A stretch of DNA of 64,000 nucleotides from Catonia carolina. Its lineage: Eukaryota; Arthropoda; Insecta; Hemiptera; Achilidae. Where the stretch lies: contig JAQMRL010000006.1 in the NCBI GenBank assembly GCA_035578175.1, positions 53,463,001-53,527,000 of the forward strand, in the 5' to 3' direction. Shown here one piece after another: positions 1 through 12,512 of this stretch. The notes under the pieces are model-generated. The model saw nothing but the letters and a program-made list of their open reading frames with translations, had not been told where the DNA came from and ran no database searches. Every line of letters starts with the position of its first letter. Position 1 is the stretch's first letter. Both the position numbers and the translations under genes were made by a program.

Positions 1-505
1 AAGTTATTTTCATTTTAATACAATGTAATGCAGTCGGCAGTTCTGATTTAGATCAGGAAACGTACAGTACTGTTCGTTATTTTTTATTCTGATTTTTTTT
101 CATTTTATTTTACTTTTTTAATTGGAGATGCAATACCGTTAAAGCAATTAATTTGGTTTTAATTGTAAATAAATTGTAGATTGTAAAATATTATTTATTT
201 TCATCACAAATTTAATCTGTTTCAATTAATTATTTCTCTATAAATGAAGGCTATTTTTTAAATAAAAAAAAATTATTTTCAGTTAGTTAGCAAAGACAAA
301 GATTTAGTAAATTTATATTATAATTGATTTCCTGGCATTTTCCCCGCCAACTTTCCTGCGATATACCGGAGCTTAAACGAGGAGGCTGTTTCGAAAAATT
401 CTTATGAAAAATCATGACTGGTGACTGTCACTTACCTAAAAATAAAAATAATTTATAAAAAGTTCCGAGAGCGAGGGTGAGATTGATCGGCAACCTGATT
501 TATAA
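1..505. other. AT-rich stretch, no feature recognised
   Basis: No open frame of note, no terminal inverted repeat and no match to the repeat families found elsewhere in the window. Confidence 0.5.
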
Positions 506-509
506 TTTC

Positions 510-684
510 ATTTTCCAACATAAGACTTACCATAGGGAGAGTGGAATTGCTGCCTGGTACTACAATATGGTAAAGGTTATGCAATCACTTCAGAAAAAAA
601 CCCTGGAAAAAATTAAAGAACTTCTACTGGATCATTTTCCAACATAAGATCATACCACAGAGAGGGTGGAATTGCTACCTGGTA
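510..684. repeat. Diverged tandem duplication (~130 bp unit)
   Basis: A segment starting CATTTTCCAACATAAG at about 512 recurs at about 633. Unit 1 runs through TACTACAATATGGTAAAGG and an AGAACTTCTACTG segment near 620. Unit 2 is broken after 684 by a pogo-like element and then by a SINE-A, and resumes at 1838 with TACTACAATGTGGTAAAGG, ending near 1915. The unit itself is not recognised as coding. Confidence 0.7.
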
Positions 685-1432
685 TAGTAGACTCTCAGAA
701 ATCCGGACTAATGTGGCGGACGGCCGGTCCGGATTTCGAAAAATCCGGATTTCCCGGAGGTTGACAATTTCGTCTTAATGGCGAATAATTATGACAATAA
801 GCATTAACGTTTATCTGCTAATATAAGAGTGAGCTTCTGAAAAAACTTTAAAACACTGTAGGCCTAATAAATTACAGTAGGCTACTGGTACTGTAATTAT
901 TCAATATACGAAGCACAAACATTGACTAAACTTAACGCTACTGTACCGTAATAAGATTCGATTGCACTCTTTGTAAGATTTGCAAGTTACGGATTTCAAA
1001 CATGTAACAATGAATGTCATATGTCTCAATTATAGAGTAATTACACGATCAACTAAATAAAATCTAAATGTACTGTAGCACGGTACTGTGCTTAGTAAAG
1101 TACGGTTCTGGGATTAAATAAAATGCCTCGTAAAATCATAAACATAGATTTTACTGAAACACAGAGCTCCCGACGACGCAAACTACTGTGGGCCCTAAAT
1201 GACAAAAAGTGTCATTTACATACATTTATATACGCAATTATTACTAAAAAGTACATACACACAAATTATAGTGCTAATCGCGTGATCGTTCATTGGGCCA
1301 ATTCCATGAAAACTTTTTACTGGTTGATAATTTAAAAGTTGTAAATTTTCAGAAAATAAAGTAAAAAAAAAATCATCGTCCGGACTATCCGGAGTCCGGA
1401 CTAGAGCGATCCGGATTTTTGAGAGTCTACTG
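685..1432. mobile_element. Pogo/Tigger-like non-autonomous DNA transposon
   Basis: The ends are inverted repeats: TAGTAGACTCTCAGAAATCC at 685 and the complement of CAGTAGACTCTCAAAAATCC ending at 1432, with TA duplicated outside (683-684, 1433-1434). The CAGTAGACTCTC terminus and TA target are typical of the pogo/Tigger group (family knowledge). CCGGA blocks repeat near both ends. A 70-codon frame from 1123 begins MPRKI, a plausible transposase start remnant, but no DDE domain is present, so the copy cannot move itself. Confidence 0.75.
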
Positions 1433-1442
1433 TACTACAATG

Positions 1443-1835
1443 TTGTTGTTTAGGTCAACAGCCGAAAGGCTGGTTTGAACCTCTAGAGGTTTTACTAAGT
1501 AAAACGAGGAAGAGGTGGTTTACCATGCTTTCCTCACTGAATGGAAAAGTATGCTTATCAGCATGCCGGGCCCTCTGAAAAGCACATATTTTCCACTCTT
1601 TAAATGACACCTTCACTTCATTCACCACAGGGTCTGGCTGTACAATGAAATTCATTACTTTCAGAGGAGATAACTCTGATTAGTGTCTTTTACATCTCTA
1701 CCTCTTCTGTTCTTAAATGATTCAATCATTTAATTGGCTGACCATGTGATAAGAAACAGAACTATTTATTTTAGCCCTGCAACGAACAGATTGAGTGTAA
1801 ATAATTTGACACTCCACCTGTCTGTTATTGGCAGG
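1443..1835 (-). mobile_element. SINE-A copy, inserted in unit 2 of the tandem duplication
   Basis: This is a near full-length minus-strand copy: the (GTT)n tail complement is at 1443 and the complement of CTGCCAATAACAGACAGG ends it near 1835. The TSD GTACTACAATG occurs at 1432-1442 and 1836-1846. The 72-codon frame seen in other copies is frameshifted here after about 45 codons. Confidence 0.85.
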
Positions 1836-1915
1836 GTACTACAATGTGGTAAAGGTAAAGCTAAATCACTTCAGAGAACCCTGGAAAAATTAAAGAACTT
1901 CTACTGCATCACGGT

Positions 1916-2325
1916 TATATGCGCCCACTATACAACCCAGAGCAACTAATAAATGTTCCCAGAGGTGAAGAAAGACCTAAAAAGATAAACTTTTGAGATA
2001 AATTTAATGGTCGTAAAAACCGTAAAGGAGAAATGCAAAGTGCTTTCGAAAGATAACAAGGATTTTGTGTTTGATAAGTGGGTCAACATTGATATTAGCA
2101 GATGTCTTTACGGAAATCTATTTTGAAAAAATGTAAATGTAAATTCAGAATATAGTTCTTTTCGAACTACAGCTGTCGTTTCATTACAATTTTGATCGTC
2201 CTTGTATATTAATTAAACAAGTTTAATTTTTCTTTTTCTTGATAGTTTCATGGATGATTTCTAATTTTTCGTTAAGAAGATTTATTTACTTAGTTTTACT
2301 AGCATTAACTCTCGATTTTGCCCAT
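1916..2325. other. Unassigned
   Basis: AT-rich sequence following the tandem duplication. No domain, inverted terminus or match to another segment of the window was seen. Confidence 0.4.
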
Positions 2326-2326
2326 A

Positions 2327-2680
2327 ACAGCCAGGTGGAGTGTTAAATTATTTTCACTCGATCTACTAGTTTTAGAGCTAAAAAATTAGTTCTGTTTCTA
2401 ATCATATGGTCAACCGATTACATGATTAAAGCATTTAAGAACAAAAAAGTTAGAGGTGTAAAAGATACTAGTCAGAGTTATCTCCTCTGAGAGTAATGAA
2501 TTTCATAATTGTACATCCTGTGGTGAATGAAGTGAAGGTGTCATTTGCAGGGTGAAAAGTAGATGCCTTCTGACATGCTGATAAGCATACTTTTCCACTC
2601 AGTGAGGAAGGCAAGTGTAAACCAACTCACTCCTCGTTTTACTTAGTAAAGCCTCTAGTTCGGCTGATGACCTGAAGAAC
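2327..2680 (+). mobile_element. SINE-A copy, old and deleted
   Basis: It starts GCCCATAACAGCCAGGTGG and ends GGCTGATGACCTGAAGAAC. Several short deletions have removed the part around AGAGGTTCAAACCAGCC. It belongs to the subtype with GGGTGAAAAGTAGATGCC in the middle. Confidence 0.8.
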
Positions 2681-2689
2681 AAAATAATT

Positions 2690-3535
2690 TCAATAATAGT
2701 GTGATTTAATCTGATGATTTTTTTCTAGATTGGGTAGCAGAATAGTTAAAATTTTCCCTAGTATACATACCCAAACAAACTCCGAATTCTTGTTTCAGAA
2801 AGAATTGAAAATCTGAATTCTCGATTCAGGATACCTGTTAGAGGATTGTTACTATGGATCATAAAGAAGTTGCCAATCAATCGTGATAGATGTGAAGGCC
2901 AAGTTTTAGGTTGTGTGTTCATAATTCTGATGGATTATATGCTACGACAGTATTTAAAAAACGTCGCACTTTTCAAATTTAACGTCTTCACACATTTCTA
3001 TTAAAAGATACTTTCATAACCTCCTGAATCGTTCATGATTAGTTTGAACTTTTGAATGTGCCCGTTAAAAATGACTTTTTTTACAAGGGAGAGTCACCAT
3101 TTTCGCCGGGAACACTGCAGAAATTTTGGTTCTTCACTAACTCCACCCAGGCCCTGAAACCAACATGAAATATATCACCATCCATGAGGCTGTGGAGGAG
3201 CTGATAAGATAGGCTACATTGATAATAGGAATTTTAATTTAATTTACTTGTAATATAATTTTTTGTTTACAATTTTTTGCCACTTCTCTTAGGCACTTTT
3301 ACTCCAACTCCCGTTCTTAACCAATAAGAGGTGCTCCTGTGAAACCAATTAACGCAGTGGAAGGTGAGTAACGAACCCCAACAAGAACCTGAGTTGGTGA
3401 GCCGTTTTGTGTTGGCGATTGTGGATTTATCTTTGGTTAATCCTTCCAACCTGATGGTCCATATCGATCCAGCTACCTATAGGTAGGAGAGTGGATATGT
3501 ATTCTAAGCAAGGATCAGTCACTTATACATATGAT
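2690..3535. other. Unassigned
   Basis: No repeat family from this window matches and no credible coding frame exists. The minus frame at 3267-3449 is only 60 codons and resembles nothing I know. Confidence 0.4.
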
Positions 3536-3536
3536 T

Positions 3537-4710
<1,174 letters not shown>

Positions 4711-4949
4711 TTCTTATTAATTAAAAATCCTAAATATCAACACCAGAATTAAATCAGGTTTATTCGAAGAAATCAGCGGAAACTAACTTTATTTATGATT
4801 ACATAGAACTTTCAAGGAATCGTAAACAGGTAAAAACATAATTTATTATTGAGTCTTATTAGAAATTAAGAATGAATGAAAATAGCTTTTAAATTGTTTT
4901 CTTTTATGTAGTTTACTTCGTAAAAATACTCATAGTTTTTCAGTGTATA

Positions 4950-5095
4950 AAAATCCTGGGTTCGAATCCCACTCAGGCACGACATATTTTCATACGTTAC
5001 AAAAAATCATTTCATCCTCATTACGCACCTACACACCTACGTCGTCGCTAATGACCTTGCAATTGATGCGACGTTAAATAAATAAATAAAAAAAA
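4950..5095 (+). mobile_element. SINE-C, 5'-truncated tRNA-derived SINE
   Basis: A perfect pol III B box, GGTTCGAATCC, lies at 4959-4969. It is followed by CACTCAGGCACGACATATTT and CGTCGCTAATGACC, then an AAATAAATAAATAAAAAAAA tail. The body matches the longer minus-strand copy at 57541-57722. The A box and tRNA-like 5' half are missing. Confidence 0.8.
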
Positions 5096-5099
5096 TACC

Positions 5100-5875
5100 G
5101 TAAGCCTATTCTATCGATTTTGGTTAGGGATTCCTTACCATTTTATAACAACTTAAAATCTGCGCGAACACGCTGTTCTTTGATGTATATCAAACGACCT
5201 TCAAATCAGAAATTTTAAAATTCAATTATTAACTTATTTTAACCGAAAAATGTAGAATCATGCCTATACAATATACTTTCAATAGAGATTAGACACGGTA
5301 ATTCTATTTTTAAAACCCTGATAAAAATACGTCCATTCTGCTGAATATTTTATGACCTAAACTAATTTTTTAGTTTAGGCATTTTAGCCATAAAAATTTA
5401 ATTGCAAAATTGTTTATAGTTTTAAATAAAAAGAAAACTTTAAAATATAATAGAATTTTTAGGTTTTCTGTTTAAATTACGTAATATCGTTTTTTAGTTT
5501 CTCACTAATGGAATTATGTCAGTTCTACGATTTTATTGGTTATTTTGAAATAGGTTTTTAGAAGTTCTTTTTAATTTATAAAAAAGATTGTTGGTTTGTT
5601 TCGGCAACTGAAGTAGGTATTCCATTTTAAAAATATTAAATGAACTATTAATTTTGTAACTTTTACTATGTTACCGCGACGGTAAAATATGAGTAATAAT
5701 AGCCTGTCTCAAATTTGAAGACGAAAAATTTGATTTTTTAAGATTTTCCATACTAATTATCGAACGAAATATAAGAGTTTGCCCAAAAATCTTTTGAATC
5801 TGCTTCTGAAGTTAGATATAAGAAATCATTAACTTATTTTACAAGCTTAAGAAAAATATCCGAAAATAACAGACA
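5100..5875. other. Unassigned AT-rich stretch
   Basis: No terminal repeat, coding frame or internal match was found. Confidence 0.4.
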
Positions 5876-5879
5876 CAAG

Positions 5880-7030
5880 TGGAGTGTTAAATTATTTTCC
5901 ACACTACCTACTAGTTCCAGGGATACAAAAAATAGTTCTGTTTCTTATAGCAGTACCCAAATAAAAACAGTTACAAATTATATAGGGTGATTCACGAAGA
6001 TATGCAGAAACTTTGGGAGTGCATTGTAGCCTACTTGTAAAAATAATGAAAAAAGTTTGTATAAACATGGGTCCGGAAATGCTTCGTTTCCGAGTTACGG
6101 CTAGCGAAAGATTTCGCCCGGATTTCAGCTCACCAGGTGAAATGAGGGCTTTCTGAAATTCTGGTAAGGTAGATTAAGGGGCGAATTCAATCGTTTCTTA
6201 CGGTTTTTGACCTGATAAATTGAATAAAACAGGTCCCAGAACTGTAAATTAAATAGTTTTTGAGAATACCAGTGTCAAATGCAAAAAATATGGTGTGAAA
6301 AAACCACAATTTTTCATCTTTTTTTTCCGGTTAATTTTACTTTGTACTGTTATGAATAAAAATTCATTTAATCAAACATCTATTCGCTTTCTGTGTACTT
6401 TATTTACACCGGTTTGTTAAGAATAAAATTTTCAACAGGTTTTATTCAAAAAATTTTACTGTTTCTTGGTGAAATAACAAAGTTATTCTTGCCCAAAGAT
6501 GAAAAAATGTGTTTTTCACTACATTTTTTGCATTTGACACTGGTTTTCTTAAAAAATATTCAACTTACAGTTCTGGGACCTGTTTTATTCAATTTATCAG
6601 ATCAAAAACCATAAGAAATAATTGAATTCGCCCCTTAATCTACCTTACCAGAATTTCAAGAAGACCTCATTTCACCTGGTGAGCTGAAACCCGGGCGAAA
6701 CTTTCGCTAGCCGTAACTCGGAAACGAAGCATTTCCGGACCCATGTTTATATAAACTTTTTTCATTATTTTTACATGTACAATGAGCTCCTAAAGTTTCT
6801 GCATATCTTCGTGAATCATCCTGTATACAATATATAAATATGTTACAAAATAAATAGTGCTACAAAACATAGTTCTGTTTCTTATGACATGGTCAGCCAA
6901 TTTTATGACTGAAGCATTTAAGAACAGATAAGGTACAGGTGTAAAATACACTAGTCAGAGTTATTTATCTCTTCTCGAGGTAATGAATTTCATTATACAG
7001 CCAGACCCTGTGGTGAATGAAGTGAAATTG
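5880..7030 (+). mobile_element. SINE-A copy split by a long-inverted-repeat element
   Basis: The 5' part (AAGTGGAGTGTTAAATTATT through ATAGTTCTGTTTCTTATAG) occupies about 5880-5960. After the inserted element the copy resumes near 6850 and runs through CAGCCAGACCCTGTGGTG to about 7025, where the 3' third is lost. A short overlap (ATAGTTCTGTTTCTTAT) occurs on both sides of the insertion. Confidence 0.75.
5983..6823. mobile_element. Foldback-type DNA transposon with ~290 bp inverted repeats
   Basis: The left arm starts TAGGGTGATTCACGAAGATA (5983); the right arm ends with the complement of CAGGATGATTCACGAAGATA (6823), each next to TA. Pairing continues for about 290 bp per arm, through GGGGCGAATTCAATCG on the left and its complement at about 6620-6640. 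The ~260 bp centre is AT-rich with no transposase. TA target use suggests a Tc1/mariner-type source (inference). Confidence 0.85.
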
Positions 7031-7034
7031 ATTT

Positions 7035-7486
7035 AAAAATTACGAATTCTAAATCGTAAAAAAATGCAAAACTTAGTACTGAATCCAATTAAAAAATTAA
7101 ACAAGCTAGGGACATTGCTGAAATCAGCATAAGTTTTACTATCAGATAAAATCAAAACCTACATGAAAAATGACACAAGTCTCAATGACATATAGAACTC
7201 AGTGTACCAATACTGTATGTGTCTCAAAATGTTTCTGGCCATGTGAACAGAGACATAAAAATATGTCTCACCGGAGTCAACCTTTTAAGAACACAGAAGC
7301 TTATAGCAGATATAAACAGACTACCGGGTTGAAAGTTAGTAAAAAGAATGCGTAATCATGTTTCACTGTACCAACGCCTTCAGTCAAAACAACCAGCGAC
7401 AGACCGGATGTTTTATAATAAACCTACTCTACAAATTCTTTCTACTGGTACTGTCGTATGTTGTATTTAGTATATTATGGTTCAAT
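7035..7486. other. Unassigned
   Basis: No recognisable feature. The 61-codon frame at 7170-7355 has no known motif. Confidence 0.4.
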
Positions 7487-7488
7487 TA

Positions 7489-8780
7489 CCGTATTTACTC
7501 GCGTACGACGTGCACCTTTTTCTAATATTCTAACGCAAAATTCGTAGGAGCGCGTCATATGCGGGGTTTTCTGGTAGGTACAATACAGGTATGTACTGGA
7601 TTGTACGATAATATAAATCGCCAAACACTGTCCGGTGGTAAGCTAATCTGTTAATGGCATTTTCGGTAGTTTTTTAAACAAATGCAATTTGTTTGGATTT
7701 AACAACGACACTTTGTTAAATAACAAGTAGTGGTGAGTCACATCCGGTGTAAGGCTTCACAACAAAGGTATCTCTTCAGTTCGTCGTCTTCGGGGATTTT
7801 CGTATGTAAGGTAAACAGACCATTTACGTACAACTCATACATTTCATTTTACTGCCCAGTCAAGATCAAGTGTGTATTTGGTTCAGACAGTTTATTACGT
7901 GAAAATGAGTTCTGCAAAGCAATTGCGTTCATTTACTGCTGATGAAAAATTAAAAGTTCGTCTTGAAACAGAAGAAATTGGTAACCATTCCGGAATCCTG
8001 TGTAAGGGATTGGAGAAGGAAAAAAGAGAAGCTTCAAGATTCAAATAAAAACAGAAGAGCATTTCACGGAGGAAAACGAAAATTTCCATAAGTAGAAGAA
8101 CAGCTATTGTCCTACGTTGAAGATCGTCGTCATGAAGGGTTGGCAATTTCAACAGAAATGGCAACTTTAAAGGCGAAAGACATTATATTCATAATTCAGT
8201 AATTAAATTTAATTGAGAATTGATTGGTGCTTCTAATATGGGACCTTTTCCGTTATTTCACATCACACCATATGTAACCTTAAAGTCGCCTCATGTAAAC
8301 GCATCTTTATTGTTATGACTGCTGACTCCCACTCACTATGATTAATATTGTAGATATTGTTTGCATGTTTATTACTACACATCAGTTGGTTGTTTGCTTT
8401 GCACGTGTTCTGTTCAATACATAATGAATCTTTTGGAATTGGCTCCTATTATTTCTACTAAGGAAAGAGCTATACGTTTCCTTTAAGTGAAAGGACTACT
8501 GCATAATCCGCGCATTTGTTTAAATGGACACGATATGATATTTAACACCACTGGCCAGGATCGTTGGGTGTGTAATAAAGCAATCTGCAGAATAAGTAAA
8601 CCTCTAAGAAGCGACACAATTAATTAATTAATTTGTGAAACTTGTAAAAGAATGAAGGAAAAACAACCAAAAATATAATGAAAATGAAAACAACCGAAAA
8701 TAAAAGAATCAGGCGATTGATTGCTAATCACGTGCAGGGGCGTGTCTTACGAGGGGCGGGTCTTACACGAGTAAATACAG
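7489..8780 (+). mobile_element. Pogo-like DNA transposon, internally deleted
   Basis: The termini are CCGTATTTACTCGCGTA at 7489 and the complement of CTGTATTTACTCGTGTA ending at 8780, flanked by TA at 7487-7488 and 8781-8782. The long segments GTACGACGTGCACC and GGGCGTGTCTTACGAGG lie just inside. It carries only the start of a transposase (see the pseudogene within) and no DDE core, so it is non-autonomous. Length is 1292 bp. Confidence 0.85.
7905..8180 (+). pseudogene. Pogo/Tigger transposase N-terminal DNA-binding fragment
   Basis: Translation from the ATG at 7905 reads MSSAKQLRSFTADEKLKV, then ETEEIGN. After a frame change it reads IPESCVRDWRRKKEKLQ, then RRAFHGGKRKFP, a stop, and VEEQLLSYVEDRRHEGLA followed by STEMATLKAKDI. 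The order is a psq-type helix-turn-helix then a CENP-B-like helix-turn-helix, typical of pogo/Tigger transposases (established). A small deletion after GN, one in-frame stop and the missing catalytic domain make it dead. Confidence 0.8.
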
Positions 8781-8789
8781 TAGTGTATT

Positions 8790-9430
8790 GCAAGTTTCAT
8801 CTGAAAAGCAAAGAATATTTTTTTGTAACTCGGAATGGATCGCGCTAAGTTCAATCACAGTTTAAATACATTTATGTTTTGACGTGCTGCATGTTTCCAT
8901 GGGATAAAGTATACGCGGTAAAACTGCTCGGTTTGTTCTATATAGAAATTACCGACCCGTGTACTTTAATTAAATAGTAGACTAAACAGAAACATAACCA
9001 CAATGAACCGAATCAACCCCACGAAGACCAAAACCATGAATAAGACAAACTTCTGTTGATAGTAGACAAAACATCATCATAAAAGCGCCGCGTTGAACAT
9101 AGTGCGTCTGGTGTTGTTACTATTTATCATAGTACGTGCTTCCAATGTACTAATGTATTTGTGTTACAGTAACAACTCACTATTTACATCGGAAGAAGCT
9201 TAGCACTTTTGTAATAATGGTAAAGTGTAAACATATGATTGTAGAAAGTAATATGCACAATAATACTGTTTGAACAGTGAACATTACAGATTTCGGTTTT
9301 TTTTGAGGATACCATATACCATAGGATTTAGTACGATTAATAGCTACTATTGGTACTCCAGGTTTATATTAGTACAGTAGTACAGTACCCCGTCAGGTCG
9401 GAACCCTAGAACCTGGAATAAATCTATATA
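8790..9430. other. Unassigned
   Basis: No ORF above 60 codons and no match to other parts of the window. Confidence 0.4.
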
Positions 9431-9432
9431 TA

Positions 9433-9720
9433 GAGTGATTCAAAACTATACGGCAATCTCTTGGGATCTCATTCTATAGCTAAAAATAAGAAAAAAAGTT
9501 TATATAAACATATGCCTGAAAACGCTTAGTTAGCGAGTTACGGCTAGCGAAAAATTTCACCTAGAACTCTGTACCCTCAGTAAAGTAAGGCCGTATAAAA
9601 ATGTTGAAGGTAGTTAAAAACATACAAATACGATTGTTTCTTATGTTTTTTAATCTGAAAAATTGAATAAAATTGGTTCCAGATCTGTAAATGCAATACT
9701 TTTAGAGATATCTTACATAA
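9433..9720. mobile_element. Half of a long-inverted-repeat element, diverged
   Basis: The segment starts TATAGAGTGATTCAAAAC and keeps the order of motifs of the arm at 5983: AAAAGTTTATATAAACAT, GAGTTACGGCTAGCGAAA and AAATTGAATAAAATTGGTTC. Only one arm is clear; the opposite arm is absent or too diverged to see before 9955. Confidence 0.6.
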
Positions 9721-9954
9721 AACACAAGAATTGGTGCAAAGAAATGACACATTTTTGTGTTTAACGTAAGATTACTTCCATAAATGGTAAATAAAGGTGT
9801 ATTTTTTCTTAAATAAATTTGTAGAAAATTTAATTCTGAAAAGATTCATGTGAATTACTCAGGAAAAAAATGAATAATAAATATTGAAATTTCGCTTTAT
9901 TTAAAATCAAAACAGACGCACATATAACGCACATTCTTAACTGCATAAAATATT

Positions 9955-10000
9955 AGGTTGGGAGTAACAGCTGATCATTATCAGCTGTTACTCCCAACCT
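9955..10000. repeat. Perfect 21 bp inverted repeat (hairpin)
   Basis: Arm 9955-9975 begins AGGTTGGGAGTAACAGC and is perfectly complementary to 9980-10000 across a 4-base loop, CATT. It lies directly upstream of Helitron-like sequence. It may be a terminal structure of that element or an independent palindrome. Confidence 0.95.
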
Positions 10001-10715
10001 ACATATTAGTTAATATAATATGTATTTGTATGTTCCCCTTTATCTCCTAAATTACTGAACCAATTTTCATGCAGTTTTTTTATGTTGTAACTATGATGCC
10101 GGTGCAGGTTTTAGGCTATTGAAACCCTTAAAAAATTAGCCCTAAAGGGTTGAAAATAATGTTTATGTCCTACATTAAGGCTTTTATGAGGTTAGATAAT
10201 CTGCTGCTTTTAAACCAGCTGATGTGATTCAAATAAAGATTAGTCATAAAGTCATATGATTTAGTAAATAGCAACGTGGTGCTAAGGATCAGCTGGTGAC
10301 GTCACATGATAATTTTATTGTATTTTATTATGTAGATACGATTTTGTATAGTTGAGTATTTTATAAAAGTAAAGTTCCGTGTTTCTTTAATTTGTTTTAA
10401 TTTTCTTTTAATTGGTGAGTGATCAATTGCCTTGATATTTTATTTTTATTTTTATTTTATTCAACGTAGATTTAAGTTTTTGGTTTCGATAATTATTTTT
10501 TGTATGGTTATTTTTTTATTTTTTTCCATTTTCAATAATGCCATCAAAAAAAAACATCACTAGGAAGAAAATTTCAAAAGCAAAATAAACTTCAAAAAGC
10601 AAGAACTGCTGAAACTGAGGAACAATGAGAATCTCGCCAATTTTTCTGCTACATATTTAAAAAAAAAAGTGATTATACCATTTTCCGCGTGCAAAGCCGC
10701 GACGGGGCATGCTAG
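10001..10715 (+). mobile_element. Helitron-derived fragment with 3' end
   Basis: The 3' end reads GCGTGCAAAGCCGCGACGGG then GCATGCTAGT: a GC-rich hairpin followed by CTAG (10712-10715), matching the CTRR terminus of Helitrons. Upstream text such as CTCCTAAATTACTGAACCAA resembles insect Helitron interiors. At about 10560-10650 a decayed frame gives QNKLQKARTAETEEQ then ESRQ, like the start of Helitron replication-helicase proteins. The 5' TC end was not located. Confidence 0.7.
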
Positions 10716-10719
10716 TAAA

Positions 10720-12100
10720 TAAATAAAATAACTGGACAACATAAAACCCCAACACAAATATGGGATCTGTATCAATATATACAACAATAAATTTTAAGTT
10801 TTTTCAACAGTTTTTCAAATTTATGTACAGTAGTATGTTATCTTTGAAATAATTCCGGAAGTCTTAGTATGTTACTAAAAATAATATTTTAAAATATCGT
10901 TAAAATATTAACTTATTTTTTCTTAACAATGTAAGCTAATACAAAAAAATTAATTGGAGAAATTCGATCAGATTTCTTAACTTAGGTAGTATTTAGGAAA
11001 TAAAAATATCAAGAAATAAAAATTGATATTATCATTACTAGTTATTTTTTTCTTATAATTTTACACATGTCTTAACAACATTTTTAACTGTCACTTTAAA
11101 TGTTTGTATACATAGTTAGTCAAGGGAGAAAGTGAAATCCTTCCTACTTCCTGATAATAATGCTGTTATTTTATTCTAAGCGTCTTGTCTTGTCTTGTAA
11201 CTCAGTTGTGTTTATTATTGGTTAAATAAACTCAAAAGGAAAGCAGTCGAGGCGTCAATAACAACAATAAAATTAATAATTATTGCTATATACATAAGGT
11301 GTTGTCGACCTTTAAAAAGTTGCCTCAACCCAACCTGTATCTACAATAATTTAAAATAAAAACATAGATATCTATTACAAATAATTATGTATTTATATTT
11401 ATTAACTTTATATTTGTTGTTCATAAATTACAGATATTGTTTTAAAATTTATGTATTAATTTTATAAGTGTTCTTGATTTCCTTTTTCACTAAATTGCAA
11501 GGTTACAATTTGCAGATGCAAATTGTAATAATAATACAGTACTTATATTATTATCAGGAAATGAACATGAAGTTTATTACGAACCGTTTATGGGTGTGCT
11601 TTACAAAAATTTAAATTACTTGTTTTGTTTTTTGTAATACTCGATTGTAATTTAAATTCTGCATGTCCATATTTTAATTTATTTTTGACTTATTATTAAT
11701 TAACCACAGAGAAATGCATTAAATAAAATAATTAATTATCTCTTCCTGTTTCGCTCTACAATTTACTTAGACCAGGTATCACTTTGCTAGTAGTTGGGTG
11801 TCGATATAAACACCAAAAGAACAGTGATGAATTCAGGGGGTGGCCCGGGGGATTCCTCCCCACCCTGAATGTAAACATTTTCCCCTCAAAAATTTTAAAA
11901 CCATTAATCTTGAAATTTTTTCACACAAACCAATTACTAAAACTTTTTTTTTAATTCATGGAATCTGAAAACGTGTATCTGGTGAAAAGTCGATTTCGAA
12001 AATTTGACTCGAAAACATTATTTCCTTCCTTATAAATTAATACTTGACAAGGGAAAATAAAAGGTAGTTTAACTATTAAAAAAATCACAAGTAACTATTG
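10720..12100. other. Mostly unassigned; TG-element fragment near 11960-12035
   Basis: Mostly AT-rich with no frame. GAAAACGTGTATCTGGTG then AAAGTCGATTTCGAAAA at about 11966-12000 match the left part of the TG element on the minus strand, ending in TTATTTCCTTCCT. A GGGGGTGGCCCGGGGG patch at 11836 is unexplained. Confidence 0.5.
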
Positions 12101-12105
12101 ATTAA

Positions 12106-12435
12106 CCCACCGGGTTAGTCTAGAGGTAAAGTCGTCGCCAAAATCAGCTGTTTAACAACTGATTTTCGGAGATGAAGGTTCCTGGTTCAAATCCTAGTAA
12201 AGGCAGTTACTTTTATACGGATTTGAATACTAGACAGAGGTTACCGGTGTACTTTGATGGTTGGGGTTTAATTAACCATACTCTCTCAGGAATGGTCGGC
12301 CTGGGTCTGTTCAAGACTACACCTCATTTACACGTCATACACATCATCCTCATCTCATTGGGTCATCGGGTTGCTTATTGTTCTGAATTGAACAGATTGC
12401 AACGTACACAAATTAGGAATAAAAAAAATAAAAAA
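12106..12435 (+). mobile_element. SINE-B, full-length tRNA-derived SINE
   Basis: Pol III A-box-like TAGTCTAGAGG lies at 12116-12126 and B box GGTTCAAATCC at 12184-12194. A-rich tail AATAAAAAAAATAAAAA ends the copy. The TSD ACTATTGATTAA is perfect at 12094-12105 and 12436-12447. Between the boxes sits an imperfect palindrome (AAAATCAGCTGTT / AACTGATTTT). The second copy is at 60896-61240. The 330 bp length and two-box 5' end indicate a tRNA-headed SINE moved by a LINE. Confidence 0.92.
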
Positions 12436-12445
12436 ACTATTGATT

Positions 12446-12472
12446 AATAATAATAATAATAATAATAATAAT
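12446..12472. repeat. (TAA)n microsatellite
   Basis: Nine TAA units directly after the SINE-B TSD. Confidence 0.9.
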
Positions 12473-12512
12473 TGTGAACGGAAAATATGGTTAGAATGTA
12501 CACAGAAATCAC

